Shown here: positions 1 through 17,056 of the stretch, piece by piece
Layout of the letters: every line of letters begins with the position of its first letter
Numbering within the stretch: the first letter of the stretch is position 1
NCBI RefSeq assembly: GCF_015353075.1
Contig: NZ_CP064191.1
Coordinates: 377,468 to 441,467 of the forward strand
Direction of reading: 5' to 3'
DNA length: 64,000 bases
Origin: Rhizobium sp. 007
Lineage (GTDB): Bacteria; Pseudomonadota; Alphaproteobacteria; Rhizobiales; Rhizobiaceae
Program-made: the position numbers and the translations under genes
Notes under the pieces: generated by a model
What the model saw: only the letters and a program-made list of their open reading frames with translations
The model's database searches: none
What the model was told of the DNA's origin: nothing

Positions 1-2120
1 GCTCGCAAAGCCGTGCGGCGATCTCTCGGCTCGACGGAAGCCGCGGATCTTCACCTGGTCGTCGTTGCGGCCGAGGAACTCCAGATTGCCGTCCGGCAGA
101 TAGCGCGCCAGGTCGCCGGTCCGGTACATCCGCGCCCCTGCCTCATCGCTGAACGGATCGGCCAGGAACCGCTCCGCCGTCAGCTCGGGGCGGTTCAGGT
201 AGCCACGCGCAACGCCCGCCCCGCCAATGTAAAGCTCCCCCACCGCCCCGAACGGCACGGGCGCACCATGACCGTCCAGCAGATACACCCGCGTGTTGGC
301 AATCGGGCGGCCGATCGTCTCAACGACAGCCTCTCCCCTCGGCATGCAAATCCAGGTCGAGTACGTCGTCGTTTCCGAAGGAGCGTACAGATTACAGATC
401 TTCTCTGCGCCACTGCACTCGAAGACCCTCTCGATCAGATCTGCCTTCAGCCGCTCACCGCATGAATTGATGACGCGTGTCGAAGCCGGCACGGCTTGCT
501 TGTCGACCAGAGCGGCGATCGCCGAGGGGACCGTGTTGATCAAGGAGACATCCAAGGACGTCTGCGCCAGCGCCAGCGCATCCTCGACAAGATAAAGTGT
601 GCCTCCTTGCGACAGCGGCACGAAGCACTCATAGACGGACAGATCAAAACTGATCGAGGTAGAAAACAGCGTGCGGCTGATCTCTGACTCCGCAAACACG
701 TCGCTGCTCCAATGCAGCAGGTTCACGGTGCCCCGATGCTCGACCATGACGCCCTTTGGGGTCCCGGTGGAGCCTGAGGTGTAGATGACATAGGCGAGAT
801 GGCGTGAGGTCAGGCCAAGGGCGCTCGGGTCCGGGTTCGAGGCCGGCAGTTCGGCCCAGGCCGGGGGCGCCGTCTCCAGATCGACCACCGTCAGATCGGC
901 CGTCGCCTCCGGGCCGAGTGCTGCGCGGCCGGCCGCATCGCAAAGCAGCAGGTGCGGTGCGGCATCCTCGAGCACCTGCCGCAGCCGCGCCGACGGATAG
1001 GCGGGATCCAGCGGAACATAGGCGCCGCCCGCCTTGAGGATCGCCAAAAGACCCACCACCATCGCCGGGCTGCGCTCCAGGCAGATGGCCACACGGTCGT
1101 CCGGCTTGACACCAAGCCCGATCAGGTGATGGGCAAGACGGTTGGCCCGCGCGTTGAGCTCGCCATAGCTCAGGCGCTCGTCCTCATGGACCACCGCCAC
1201 CGCCTCCGGCGCCTTTTGCTCCTGCGCCTCGAACAGCTCGTGGATGCACCGCTCCGACGGATAGGTCGCCGCCGTCCGGTTCAGATCCTCCAGCAGATAG
1301 GTGCGTTCGTCGGCCGGCAGGATGTCGAGCTCGCGCACCGGCCTATTGGGGGCATGCTCCAGCGCCTCCGCCAAATGCTCGAGCACCTGCTGCATGTAGC
1401 CGCAGACCCGATCCGCAGACACGGGCTCCACCACCTGCGCCGTCAGGCCGAGCGCCTCGCCAAAATCCTCCACCGACAGGGTCAGCGGATAGTTGGTGCG
1501 TTCCTCCCGCCCAGCCATTCCACGCCGGACAGCCCATCTCCGCTTCGCAGGCGACCGCCGGCGTGTTGTGACGGTAGTTCAACAGCGCGCTGAACAGCGG
1601 CGCCGGCGCCGCACCCCGCTGCAGCGTTGCGCCAGCGCCAGCGAGGCATGCTCGTGCGCCAGCAGCTCGGAAAGCCGCGCATGGGTGGTCCGCACGCTCC
1701 TCGACCCCGTCCCGTCCAGATCGACGCATGGCAGGGTGTTGATGAACAGGCCCATCGCCCGGTCGGCGCCAGCACCGCATGCATGCGGCCAAACAGCACC
1801 GTGCCGAACACCACCTGCTCACGGCCGCTTGCACGCGCCACCACCTGCCCCCAGGCCAGATGGCAAAGGCTCGCAGGCTACCCCGAGCCGCCGTGCCTGT
1901 TGCGCAGCCGATCGTGAGCGCCTGCGGCAACATCCGCCGCGCCTCGTGAGACCCGATGCCATCACCATAGACCTCGCTCAGCCCAAACGGCTGGTCGGCG
2001 CGTCGATGTCGGCCAACTGTTCCTGGAAGAACTCTTCATGCGCCTTGGCATCAACCCCCAGCCGCGCCTGCGCCACCAGATTGCGGAATGGCTGCGGTGC
2101 TGCCGGCTCATGCGCGCCCG
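1..2120 (-). pseudogene. NRPS fourth extension module (end of condensation domain, adenylation domain), frame-broken, runs off window
   Basis: This is the continuation of the NRPS gene entering from 2121. Read on the minus strand in changing frames it gives the second half of a condensation domain (motifs such as [11 protein letters not shown] near 1580) and then an adenylation domain in good frame from about 1340 down to about 45, with [11 protein letters not shown] near 750-790 and [14 protein letters not shown] near 90-130. Between about 1300 and 2120 the frame changes several times. Near 20-45 four bases are missing relative to the matching stretch at 3250-3290, which breaks the frame again. 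The adenylation core is identical in DNA to that of module 2. It is either a decayed tail of the synthetase or a badly resolved repeat in the assembly. The C-terminal end and any thioesterase lie outside the window. Confidence 0.7.
243..723. repeat. 481-bp exact duplicate of 6665-7145 (adenylation core, left copy)
   Basis: The sequence at 243-723 matches 6665-7145 base for base by eye, with a constant offset of 6422. The first mismatches are at 242/6664 and 724/7146. It covers the A4-A8 core of the adenylation domains of modules 4 and 2, including the substrate-pocket residues, so both modules should activate the same amino acid. Exact identity points to recent gene conversion, recombination between modules, or an assembly repeat. 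Confidence 0.9.
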
Positions 2121-9149
<7,029 letters not shown>

Positions 9150-12100
9150 ACAGCCTCGTCAGCGGCAGCGCGACGCCAACAGCCTGCGACAGCCGGCTCG
9201 AGAGCTGCACCGCCAGAGGAGTGGCCGCCGAGCTCGAAGAAGTGGTCGTGGCGTCCGACCCGCTCGACCCGAGAAGCTCCGCCCAGATCTCTGCCAGCGC
9301 CGTCTCGATCTCGCCTTGCGGCGCCTCATAGGCCGCCCGCGCATAGGCGTCGTCCTCCGGCGCCGGCAGTCCCTTGCGGTCGAGCTTGCCGTTCGCCGTC
9401 AAGGGCAGCGCCGCGAGCCGCACGAATGCCGACGGCACCATGTAGTCCGGCAGCCGCCCGCCCAGATGCGCCCGCAAGGCGCCGGCCAGCCCGCTTCCAT
9501 CGTCGTCGTCCGATCCGGCCTCGGGTCCACACACGACATAGGCGACAAGGTGCTTGTCGCCGGCGCGATCCTGGCGCGCCACCACCACCGCCTCGCGCAC
9601 CCAGGCGTGCTCGCAAAGCCGCGCGGCGATCTCGCCCGGCTCGATGCGGAAGCCGCGGATCTTCACCTGCTCGTCGTTGCGGCCGAGGAACTCCAGATTG
9701 CCGTCCGGCAGATAGCGCGCCAGATCGCCGGTCCGGTACAGCCGGGCGCCTGCCTCATCGCTGAACGGATCTGCCAGGAACCGCTCCGCCGTCAGCTCGG
9801 CACGGTTGAGGTAGCCACGCGCCACCCCCGCCCCGCCAATGTAAAGCTCACCCACCGCCCCGAACGGCACGGGCGCACCATGACCGTCCAGCAGATACAC
9901 CCGCGTGTTGGCAATCGGACGGCCGATCGGGACAACTGACCCATCAAAATCATCGGGACAACTCCAAACCGTCGCGCAGACTGTTGCTTCGGTCGGGCCA
10001 TAAGCGTTGACGATAGATGCCGGGGCCAGACTTCGGACGAGTTCTGCTTTCGGCAGTTCGCCAGCAAGAATGAGAACGTGCGATGCCAAACATCCCAGAT
10101 CCCTGCTTGCCTGAAGCAAGGCTGGAGGTAACGTCGCATGGGTGATGGATTCGCTTCGCAGGTAATCCGATAGCTTGTTACTCGCGTGGCGGATCTCATC
10201 CGCAGGCAAGTGCAATGCGGCGCCAGAGCCAAACGCCATGACAAGCTCCCAAGCACTTGCATCAAAACCGAAGGAGGCGAACTGCACGACACGGCTGTTT
10301 GAACAGACGCCAAAAAGCCCGACCTGAGCCAACCCGAGATTGACCAGGCTCCGATGCTCGACCATGACGCCCTTTGGGGTTCCGGTTGATCCGGAGGTGT
10401 AGATGACATAGGCGAGATGGCGCGCGGTCAGGCCAAGGGCGCGCGGGTCCGGGTTCGAGGCCAGCAGTTCGGCCCAGGCCGGGGTCGCCGTCTCCAGATC
10501 GACCACCGTCAGATCGGCGAGCGCTTCGGCGCCAAGTGCGGCGCGTCCGGCGGCATCGCAAAGCAGCAGGTGCGGTGCGGCATCCTCGAGCACCTGCCGC
10601 AGCCGCGCGCACGGATAGGCCGGGTCCAGCGGCAGATAGGCGCCGCCCGCCTTGAGGATCGCCAAAAGACCCACCACCATCGCCGGGCTGCGCTCCAGGC
10701 AGATCGCCACCGGCTGATCCGGCCTCACCCCGAGCCCGATCAGATGATGGGCCAGCCGGTTGGCCCGCGCATTGAGCTCGTCATAGCTCAGGCGCTCGTC
10801 CTCATGGACCACCGCCACCGCCTCCGGCGCCTTTTGCACCTGCTGCTCGAACAGCTCATGGATGCACCGCTCCGACGAATAGGCCGCCGCCGTCCGGTTC
10901 AGATCCTCCAGCAGATAGGTGCGCTCGTCGGCCGGCAGCAGCTCAATCCGGCCCACCGGCTGCCTTGCATCGGCCATTACACCACGCAACAATGTTTGCA
11001 AGTGCTGCGTCATACGGTCGATCTGCTCCGGTGCTAATCGACTTGCATCAAAATGCCATCGAAAGCTCCCATCCAGAGCGCAAACCTCAAACGTCAGCAA
11101 ATCGCCGCATTGGGCTGCTCCAGCACTTTGGCTCGACGTCAGATCGCTCGCGACAGAACAGCTGTCTGTCGTGATTGTGATGCCAATCGGCCAGGGCTGG
11201 CAGGATCGTAGCGCCTCCAGACCTCGCAATGTCGGGTAGCGCGCGATAAGATCCCGGGCAAAGCTACCGTGCTCCCTCAACTGAGCGAATTCGGCCGCCA
11301 CGGCTTTGCGCATTTCCTCAAAATCATGTGCAATATCAATGGTAACTTCCATCGGCACGACAGAGGCGATAAGCACCTCCACCGCTTTAGAGCCAGCTTG
11401 CGATCGATCCGGTGCAGGCGTCCATCCCAGTTGAAGCTCTGTTTCTCCGGTGATGCGGGCGAGATAGATCAGCCAAGCCGTTACCAAGTATTCCGTGCGA
11501 TCATTTGGCGACAGCTTAGCCAAAGCACTTGCAATGAACCACGAACTCGACTGCCGTTTGGGCGGCGCCTCAGCCACGCACGACGACAGGAAAGGAAACT
11601 GCAATATTCTAAGCTGCTCTAGCCGCTGTCGCCAAAAATCCTCTGAAGGCGCCAGCAATTCATGGGTCGCAGTTATGCTCCGCGCCTCATCTTCGCTCAA
11701 AATTGGAAGGCGACCACCTTCATCCAGATTGGAGTGCCTGGCGAGGGCTCGCGCGTCCAGCCCTTGACCATCGGAGCTGCCAAGGCAAACATCGACATCC
11801 TGTGTACCCGTCGCCACCCGCCAGTGGCTGGAGTGGATTTCAAGCAGAGAACCTGCCGGGAGGCCCGAGCGTTGAGGCAGCACCTCCAAGCGTCTGACTG
11901 TGACCACCTCATCGCCTACGAGAGCCTTGGGCAGACCCAATGGATTGGGATGATATGGGCCCAAGTTCAAGGCACGCGTCATCGCTGACAGATCTTGCGC
12001 GGGCCGATCCCATCGCAGACAGCCTGCCGCATCCGGGCGTCGACGTCTCGGAAAGTAGCTTCTGCTCACCAGCGCCTGCGGATAGGCAGTAAGCTCTCCC

Positions 12101-12687
12101 TTCGCCAAGCCAGTTAAAAGCTCGCGGAAGCCCTCGATCGCGGCTTCATAACATTTAAGGTTCAGGGTCAGTGCGGTATCGGCGGGCGCAATCAGCACTT
12201 GGCGCTGAACCACGACGTCACCCGTATCAACACCATCATCGATCCGATGCCACGTGATGGCATATTCGGTCTCCTGCGCCAGCAGCGCCCAGGACGTCGC
12301 GTGCGTTCCCGCATATCGTGGCAATGGACCGTCGTGGTAATTGAAAGCACCTTGACGCACTCGCCCAAACACGTCCGGTGGCAATATGAACGGATTGGCA
12401 ACGGAGAAAATCCAATCTACCGGTTCGGCCTTCAAAAAAGACGAGAGCTCTTCAACGCTCCCTACACACGGGATGTTGGCGCGAGTCGCCCACTCTGCAA
12501 ATATGGCGTCGCCGGACAGGGCCGCACCAATGACGTGGCCCATCGCCATTGCCAGCTGAGCGCAGCTGATAGCAAGCGTTCCACTGCCAACAACGACGCT
12601 GGAGGAGATCGATCGCGCTGCAGGTTGCCTATCCCGGTCGTCTGATTGGCAGGCACTCCCGCGCGTCGGAGAAGTCCGATATGTCAT

Positions 12688-13284
12688 CTTTATCCCTCCA
12701 CTCCACCCAGTGGGCTGGACAGTTCCCGCCCTAGGCGCCGCGCCACATAGCGATTCCAAACCAGTCACACCGGTTCGGATCTGCTCGGGGGTAACCGTGC
12801 TGAACGCCAATCGAATCCGGCAGTCTTGAGAGTTATCCAACGCAAAGAAACTCCTCGGCATAACAATGACTTTGTCGCACCGTGCACACTCGTCCACGCT
12901 GTCCGCGCCAAATCTGAAAGGAAGAGCAAGAGTCAGGAAGAAGCCGCCAGAGGGTCGATTCCATCGAATCTGCTCCGGGAAAGGCGAAAACACACTACGC
13001 AACATGACGTCGCGCTTCGCACGATACCAATCCAGCGCCGGCGCCGGCTGAACCCAGCCACACAAACTTATCCCCTGTTCGATCAATAGCCCTGCCACGA
13101 TCGCTTGTGTTATTTGGCTCGTATTGAGGGTAACGAAACTCTTGCGCTGAACCAGATCTTCCCAAAGTGCCCGGCAAGCCCCCGCGTCTCCAAAGATCGT
13201 CTCGGGCAGTATCGCTGCTCCCTCGCGGAGAGCTGGGCTTAACGTCTTGGAGAATGTGGACGGGTAAACGTCCGCACACATCAT
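12688..13284 (-). pseudogene. PLP-dependent aminotransferase, C-terminal half only
   Basis: About 199 codons read as the C-terminal half of a class I/II (MocR-like or 2-aminoadipate-type) aminotransferase. They contain the cofactor-lysine motif TFSKTL at residues 10-15, then [11 protein letters not shown] near 109-119 and RIRLAFSTV near 157-164, which match the family's conserved end. The N-terminal substrate and cofactor half is absent: immediately upstream, in another frame, is a fragment of an unrelated VOC-family gene. The frame runs without a stop into the formyltransferase-NRPS. A deletion probably joined the two fragments. An intact version could have supplied an amino-acid precursor, but that is inference. 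Confidence 0.65.
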
Positions 13285-13299
13285 TCCCGTTCTTATCTT

Positions 13300-13480
13300 T
13301 TATGTGCAAACGACGTCTGAGCGTAACGCCAAGGACATCTCGAAACAGACAGATAGCGTCATCCAATTTATGCACCGCTGCAATGTGATCAATGCCATGA
13401 AATCGTGGGCTCAGATGGCCCGCCACTTCGCAAGCGCTTTCCGGACCACCATCAATCGACGAATTCACATAATCAGTCAT
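13300..13480 (-). pseudogene. VOC-family (glyoxalase/epimerase-like) N-terminal fragment
   Basis: A minus-strand frame opens at 13480 after a good ribosome site (AAGGA seven bases upstream). For about 60 codons it reads like the first beta-alpha-beta of a vicinal-oxygen-chelate protein (FHGIDHIAAVHKLDDA, then LFRDVLGV), similar to methylmalonyl-CoA epimerases. Similarity ends near 13300, where the aminotransferase fragment begins in a different frame. It looks like the 5' end of a real gene, with its own start signal, fused by deletion to the aminotransferase remnant. Substrate unknown. Confidence 0.5.
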
Positions 13481-13494
13481 TTTCAGTCCTTCTA

Positions 13495-13528
13495 TTTAGT
13501 GACGCAGTCAATTTAGTGATCACCAAAT
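13495..13528. promoter_or_regulatory. Operator-like dyad and direct repeat upstream of the VOC/NRPS block
   Basis: ATTTAGTGATCACCAAAT (13511-13528) is an 18-bp dyad with eight of nine pairs matching. ATTTAGTGA occurs again just before it, ending at 13503. It lies 15-48 bp upstream of the 13480 start codon, where a repressor or activator of the NRPS-side transcript could bind. No cognate regulator was identified. Confidence 0.35.
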
Positions 13529-14010
13529 GCTTTGGCGACAAGCTAATGAGATGAGTAGCTTTTGAGAATCTTTGAACGGTCCGTTTAGACTACCGAGTAC
13601 CATCTGACGGACTCGTCACGCTGGGAGACATCACCTGCCCATCATCGCTTGTGAAATGCGGCAGATCATAGCGCGGGGCACTTTCCCGCAGCGAGCCCAA
13701 CCGCAGCATTAGGCCACGCAGGGCCACTGAATGCCGAATTGGTCGGTCCAGCGCTATCCTTTGTTGGCCATCGAAATCAGCAGGCACCCGAAAGCGGAGA
13801 GTAACGGCGCTTCCCAAAGTGCTTAGCAAGCCCCCGCCCTCTGCAATACTGTATCGGCAGTATTGCAACCACCTTGACTTCGTCTGGCTTCCAGTGAGCG
13901 TGATCAAGGGACCATTTCTCCTTATCCATGCGCGTTCGTAGGTGAACGCGCATATACCGTGCCAAAGGAGAAAGTCATTTTAGAACAATATGGTGGCGTT
14001 AACACTGCTA
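13529..14010. other. No recognisable gene
   Basis: A 105-codon minus-strand frame (13590-13907) is open, but its translation resembles no family I know and it has no clear ribosome site. A second short frame at 13777-13965 is equally unrecognised. Composition suggests remnant coding DNA. I see no RNA gene or transposase ends. Confidence 0.3.
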
Positions 14011-14075
14011 TGTCGCATGTTCGACATTGTCGGACATCGGACAACGCGGAATTGTCGGACATCGGACAACGCGGA
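14011..14075. repeat. Tandem dyad repeats (two exact 25-bp units plus a related half)
   Basis: Positions 14026-14050 and 14051-14075 are the same 25 bases in tandem. Each contains the imperfect palindrome TTGTCGGACATCGGACAA. Immediately upstream, TGTCGCATGTTCGACA (14012-14027) is a related dyad. Three stacked dyads in a non-coding stretch downstream of the PPTase remnant look like binding sites for a dimeric regulator rather than a CRISPR, since units abut and have no spacers. Confidence 0.55.
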
Positions 14076-14126
14076 CCCGCCAGCCGCAGCTCCTTCACCA
14101 AGCGGTTCTGATTCAATCTATTTCGA

Positions 14127-14598
14127 TCAGGATCTCAAATACGCCAAACCGATTACATTTTTGGAAATAAGTAGCTCTAGGAAAAAGGTGCAATTTGCCT
14201 TCTGCACGTATCCTGAACGGGCGCGAATATCAATTTCAACGTCTTGGAATTCAAGAAAGTCATTATATAGTGGAAAATACGCCTTATATACCGCCTCCTT
14301 CAAAACAAAGAGGTCCCGCCGTTGGAGCATACGCAAGTCGTACATGCGTTGCTCCCTAGGAGTTGCAATCAATTCAATCAAGTTCTCCGGAAGAAGTTCA
14401 TCTTTGCGATGTGATGACGATCGGCGTTGTGTTTGTACGGCATGGCACTCGGATCAAGCTGATTGCGATCCTGTTTGCCTATCGCCGAACCGTTCAGAAA
14501 CTATTCATGCACCAAAGCCATTTAGCACCCCTCCGAATGACCACATCAGCGCGGTCAATGCTGTTACAATTGAGTACCGAAACCGCATAGATCGCCAT
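14127..14598 (-). pseudogene. 4'-phosphopantetheinyl transferase (Sfp/EntD type), decayed
   Basis: The last 84 codons (14381-14127) read like the C-terminal half of a PPTase. They contain ERQMYDL-like helix residues (REQRMYDLRML) and the magnesium/cofactor motif as LKEAVYKAYFPL, followed by FLEFQDVEI. These enzymes load the phosphopantetheine arm on NRPS carrier domains, so the location beside an NRPS makes sense. Upstream, an ATG at 14598 preceded by GGGAGAAG probably was the original start, but that frame stops after 34 codons and no clear GIDIE or histidine motif can be read. The reconstructed length of about 157 codons is shorter than the usual 200-240. I call it a broken gene; recognition of the C-terminal half is fairly secure. 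Confidence 0.6.
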
Positions 14599-14644
14599 GT
14601 CTTCTCCCAAATATTCGGGACAGAATAGGCAGCTAAAATCCGGG

Positions 14645-14660
14645 CTGTAAACTCCTACAA
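14645..14660. promoter_or_regulatory. lux-box-like dyad upstream of the PPTase remnant
   Basis: CTGTAAACTCCTACAA has the arms TGTA and TACA separated by six bases, as in LuxR-family binding sites. It shares the exact 13-mer TCCTACAATCGCC with the site between traC and traA (41857-41869). It lies 46 bp upstream of the ATG at 14598, a spacing comparable to the traI site. A quorum-sensing input into this gene is an inference. Confidence 0.45.
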
Positions 14661-14945
14661 TCGCCGGTAAGCGTTTGATTTATTCAATTTCGTGGATGGC
14701 GCAAAAATCCTAATAGGGAGTTCCGCGACGGATTGCGTCTAAACTGTCGAGCCCGCCGGTTTTCGCTGCCGTTTCCTTGGCGGCGAAAAGGTCCTGCGCA
14801 GTGCCTGCATTGCTTCTACGGTGGCCGCGATCGCGGCCAAACTTGTTTGCATGGCGGGAAGAGACCGTTCGGTGGTTCTCTCCCCAGCAAGCCAAAAACC
14901 GGCTTCCCCCGCCCTTCCGCGCTCACTGGTCGCTGGCGTTGCCGA

Positions 14946-15205
14946 CCCTGGCATAACCTCCACAGCGGCCGGCAAGGCGTTCTTCGACATGCTCGGCGTC
15001 TTCGCGGAGTTCGAAACCAACCTGCGGCGCGAGCGGCAGGCTGAAGGCATCGCCGCCGCCAGGATACGTGGCATCTACAAAGGGCGCCCACTGAAGATTG
15101 ACCGCGCTTCGCCTGCAACAGGGTCAGGGGCCCAGCAAGATCACCCGCGATCTCGGCATATCGCGCGGCACGGTCTATCAGGTCCGCAAAGGTGTTTCCG
15201 AATGA
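14946..15205 (+). pseudogene. Serine recombinase (resolvase/invertase), C-terminal fragment with frameshift
   Basis: The frame reads GITSTAAGKAFFDMLGVFAE and then RRERQAEGIAAARIRG and YKGRPLKID. This is the end of the catalytic domain and long helix of a Tn3-type resolvase. After a frameshift near 15105 the helix-turn-helix end follows (GPSKITRDLGISRGTVYQV), stopping at 15203-15205. The N-terminal catalytic serine region is missing. It marks an old mobile-element scar between the NRPS remnants and the sugar locus. Confidence 0.75.
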
Positions 15206-15627
15206 GCAAAGCAAACCGCATCAACCGTTTGACATCCGCCACCTGCGAGCAAGTCCAGGCCCGCTTGCTTGAAGCCTACAGACAGATCGCCTCAGATCAC
15301 GGTCTGGTGATCGAAAGCGCCGGGTGGCGCGGCCTGGAGCCTGGCTTCTCGTTCGAACCTGCATTCCGCATCAGCATTTCCGTGCCAGATGGCAAAGCTC
15401 TCAATCTGGATAAGGAGATGTTCGCCCTGCTGTCCGAACAATACGGCCTGGAGGCTGCTGACTTCGAACGCAAGTTTATCGCTGGCGGTGAGCGTTTCCG
15501 GATCACAGGCATTGATCCGCGAAGACCTAACTATCCTATATCCGTCGAGCGTATTCCCGATCGCCGCGGCTTCAAGTTCACCGCCGACAATGTAGCCATG
15601 CTGCTCAAAGCTCACGCCAGTCCCTGA
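15202..15627 (+). CDS. Conserved hypothetical protein downstream of resolvase
   Basis: A 141-codon protein whose ATG overlaps the resolvase stop (ATGA at 15202-15205), which suggests translational coupling in the original element. No membrane segment or signal peptide. The C-terminal part (FRITGIDPRRPNYPISVERI and following) is compact and basic. Similar small proteins accompany resolvases on rhizobial replicons, but I know no function for them. Its frame is intact although the resolvase is broken. Confidence 0.6.
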   Translation: MSKANRINRLTSATCEQVQARLLEAYRQIASDHGLVIESAGWRGLEPGFSFEPAFRISISVPDGKALNLDKEMFALLSEQYGLEAADFERKFIAGGERFRITGIDPRRPNYPISVERIPDRRGFKFTADNVAMLLKAHASP

Positions 15628-15817
15628 CGTTCACCAATCGTTTTCAGCTTGGCCAAAACCCGAGCTTCGAGCCGACAGGGCCGAACTGCACCGTTCCAAA
15701 AATGCTGAAGCGTTCAAAAAAATGGCTGCCGCCGAACTTCATTCGACGACAGCCAAGGTGCCTTGGGAGGCAGGAGAAAAACTTTAGAACCCTAGCTGGT
15801 GATCCTTGCATAGGAGA

Positions 15818-16978
15818 TCAGTCGCGGATAGCGACACCTGTCGTCGGATCAAACCAGTGTAGCTTCTCCAGATCGACGGTCAGAGGCAGGCGCTGGTTGA
15901 TGGCTGGTGTCAGGGCCGGAGGAATTCGCGCCACCAGGCGGTTTTTGCCCTTGTGCGCGAAGCTGTCCTCTGCGTCGTTCACGTTAACCGGCGGGGACGG
16001 GATGTCGAAGAAGACGAACGTATCGGCCCCGAGTGCTTCGGCAACTGCAATCTGCTCGTTGAATATCGCCTCCCGCTCAGGACAAGCCTGGAACATTTCC
16101 GGGCGGATCCCGGCAATGACTTGCCGTCCGGCGTACGCGGACAACGCCGCCCCTGCGGGAACAGGAAATGATATTTCCGCTCCTGTAATCGCGCCTCTAA
16201 GTGATCCGGCTTCCGCTTTAAGCTCGACGCGCACGAAATTCATTGCTGGTGAGCCGATGAAGCCCGCAACGAAGAGATTGGCCGGCTGGTCGTAAAGCAT
16301 CTGAGGTGTGTCGATCTGCTGAAGATTGCTGTCCTGACCATTGAACACCGGTTTCAGCACCGCAACACGGTCGCCCATGGTCATGGCCTCGACCTGGTCA
16401 TGGGTCACATAGAGCGTTGTAGTACCGAGGCGCTGGTTGAGCAGCTTCAGCTCGCCTCGCATTTGGACGCGCAGCTTGGCATCAAGATTGGACAGAGGCT
16501 CATCCATCAGGAAAGCCATGGGATGGCGAACAATTGCACGCCCCATCGCAACGCGCTGGCGCTGGCCGCCGGATAGCACGCCGGGTTTGCGCTCGAGATA
16601 TCGGGTGAGATCGAGCATTTCCGCGGCATCCCGCACCAGTTCATCGATCTTTTCCTTCGGCATTTTGCGCTGTTGCAATCCGAAAGCCATGTTTTCATAG
16701 ACAGTCATATGGGGATAAAGCGCGTAGTTCTGGAAAACCATTGCAATATCCCGGTCCTGCGGCTCGGTCTCGGTGACATCCGTGTTGTTCATCAGCAGAC
16801 GGCCGCTGTTCAGCATTTCGAGGCCCGCCGCCATCCTTAGCAAGGTGGACTTGCCGCAACCCGAGGGGCCGACCAGCACGACGAACTCTCCGTCCGCGAC
16901 CGCGAAACTCACATTGGCGACGGCGACGGTTCCGTCCGGAAAGGTCTTGCCGATCCCGTCAAAGGTCATGGACGCCAT
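15818..16978 (-). CDS. ABC sugar importer ATP-binding protein (UgpC/MalK type)
   Basis: 386-residue ATPase of the CUT1 carbohydrate importers, energising uptake through the two permeases encoded upstream. Walker A is GPSGCGKST near residues 38-46, the signature [14 protein letters not shown] is near 135, and Walker [16 protein letters not shown] is near 155. A C-terminal regulatory (MalK-type OB) domain extends to the end. Start 16978 is chosen over an in-frame ATG further upstream because GGAGGAG sits just before it. It is the last gene of a five-gene minus-strand operon (binding protein, two permeases, oxidoreductase, ATPase). The substrate is inferred from neighbouring amino-sugar catabolic genes. 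Confidence 0.93.
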   Translation of the reverse strand: MASMTFDGIGKTFPDGTVAVANVSFAVADGEFVVLVGPSGCGKSTLLRMAAGLEMLNSGRLLMNNTDVTETEPQDRDIAMVFQNYALYPHMTVYENMAFGLQQRKMPKEKIDELVRDAAEMLDLTRYLERKPGVLSGGQRQRVAMGRAIVRHPMAFLMDEPLSNLDAKLRVQMRGELKLLNQRLGTTTLYVTHDQVEAMTMGDRVAVLKPVFNGQDSNLQQIDTPQMLYDQPANLFVAGFIGSPAMNFVRVELKAEAGSLRGAITGAEISFPVPAGAALSAYAGRQVIAGIRPEMFQACPEREAIFNEQIAVAEALGADTFVFFDIPSPPVNVNDAEDSFAHKGKNRLVARIPPALTPAINQRLPLTVDLEKLHWFDPTTGVAIRD

Positions 16979-17056
16979 AAATACTCCTCCGAGCATCAAT
17001 AGGCGAGGCAAGCCGTCCTCCTAGGACAGGATGCCCCGCGCGTTTAGGTTCCGGCG

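Noticed and set aside
13590..13907. Possible 105-codon gene
   Set aside because: No recognisable translation, no ribosome site, and other frames equally open; left as unassigned DNA.
14011..14075. Possible CRISPR array
   Set aside because: Only two exact units, directly abutting, with no spacers and no cas genes.
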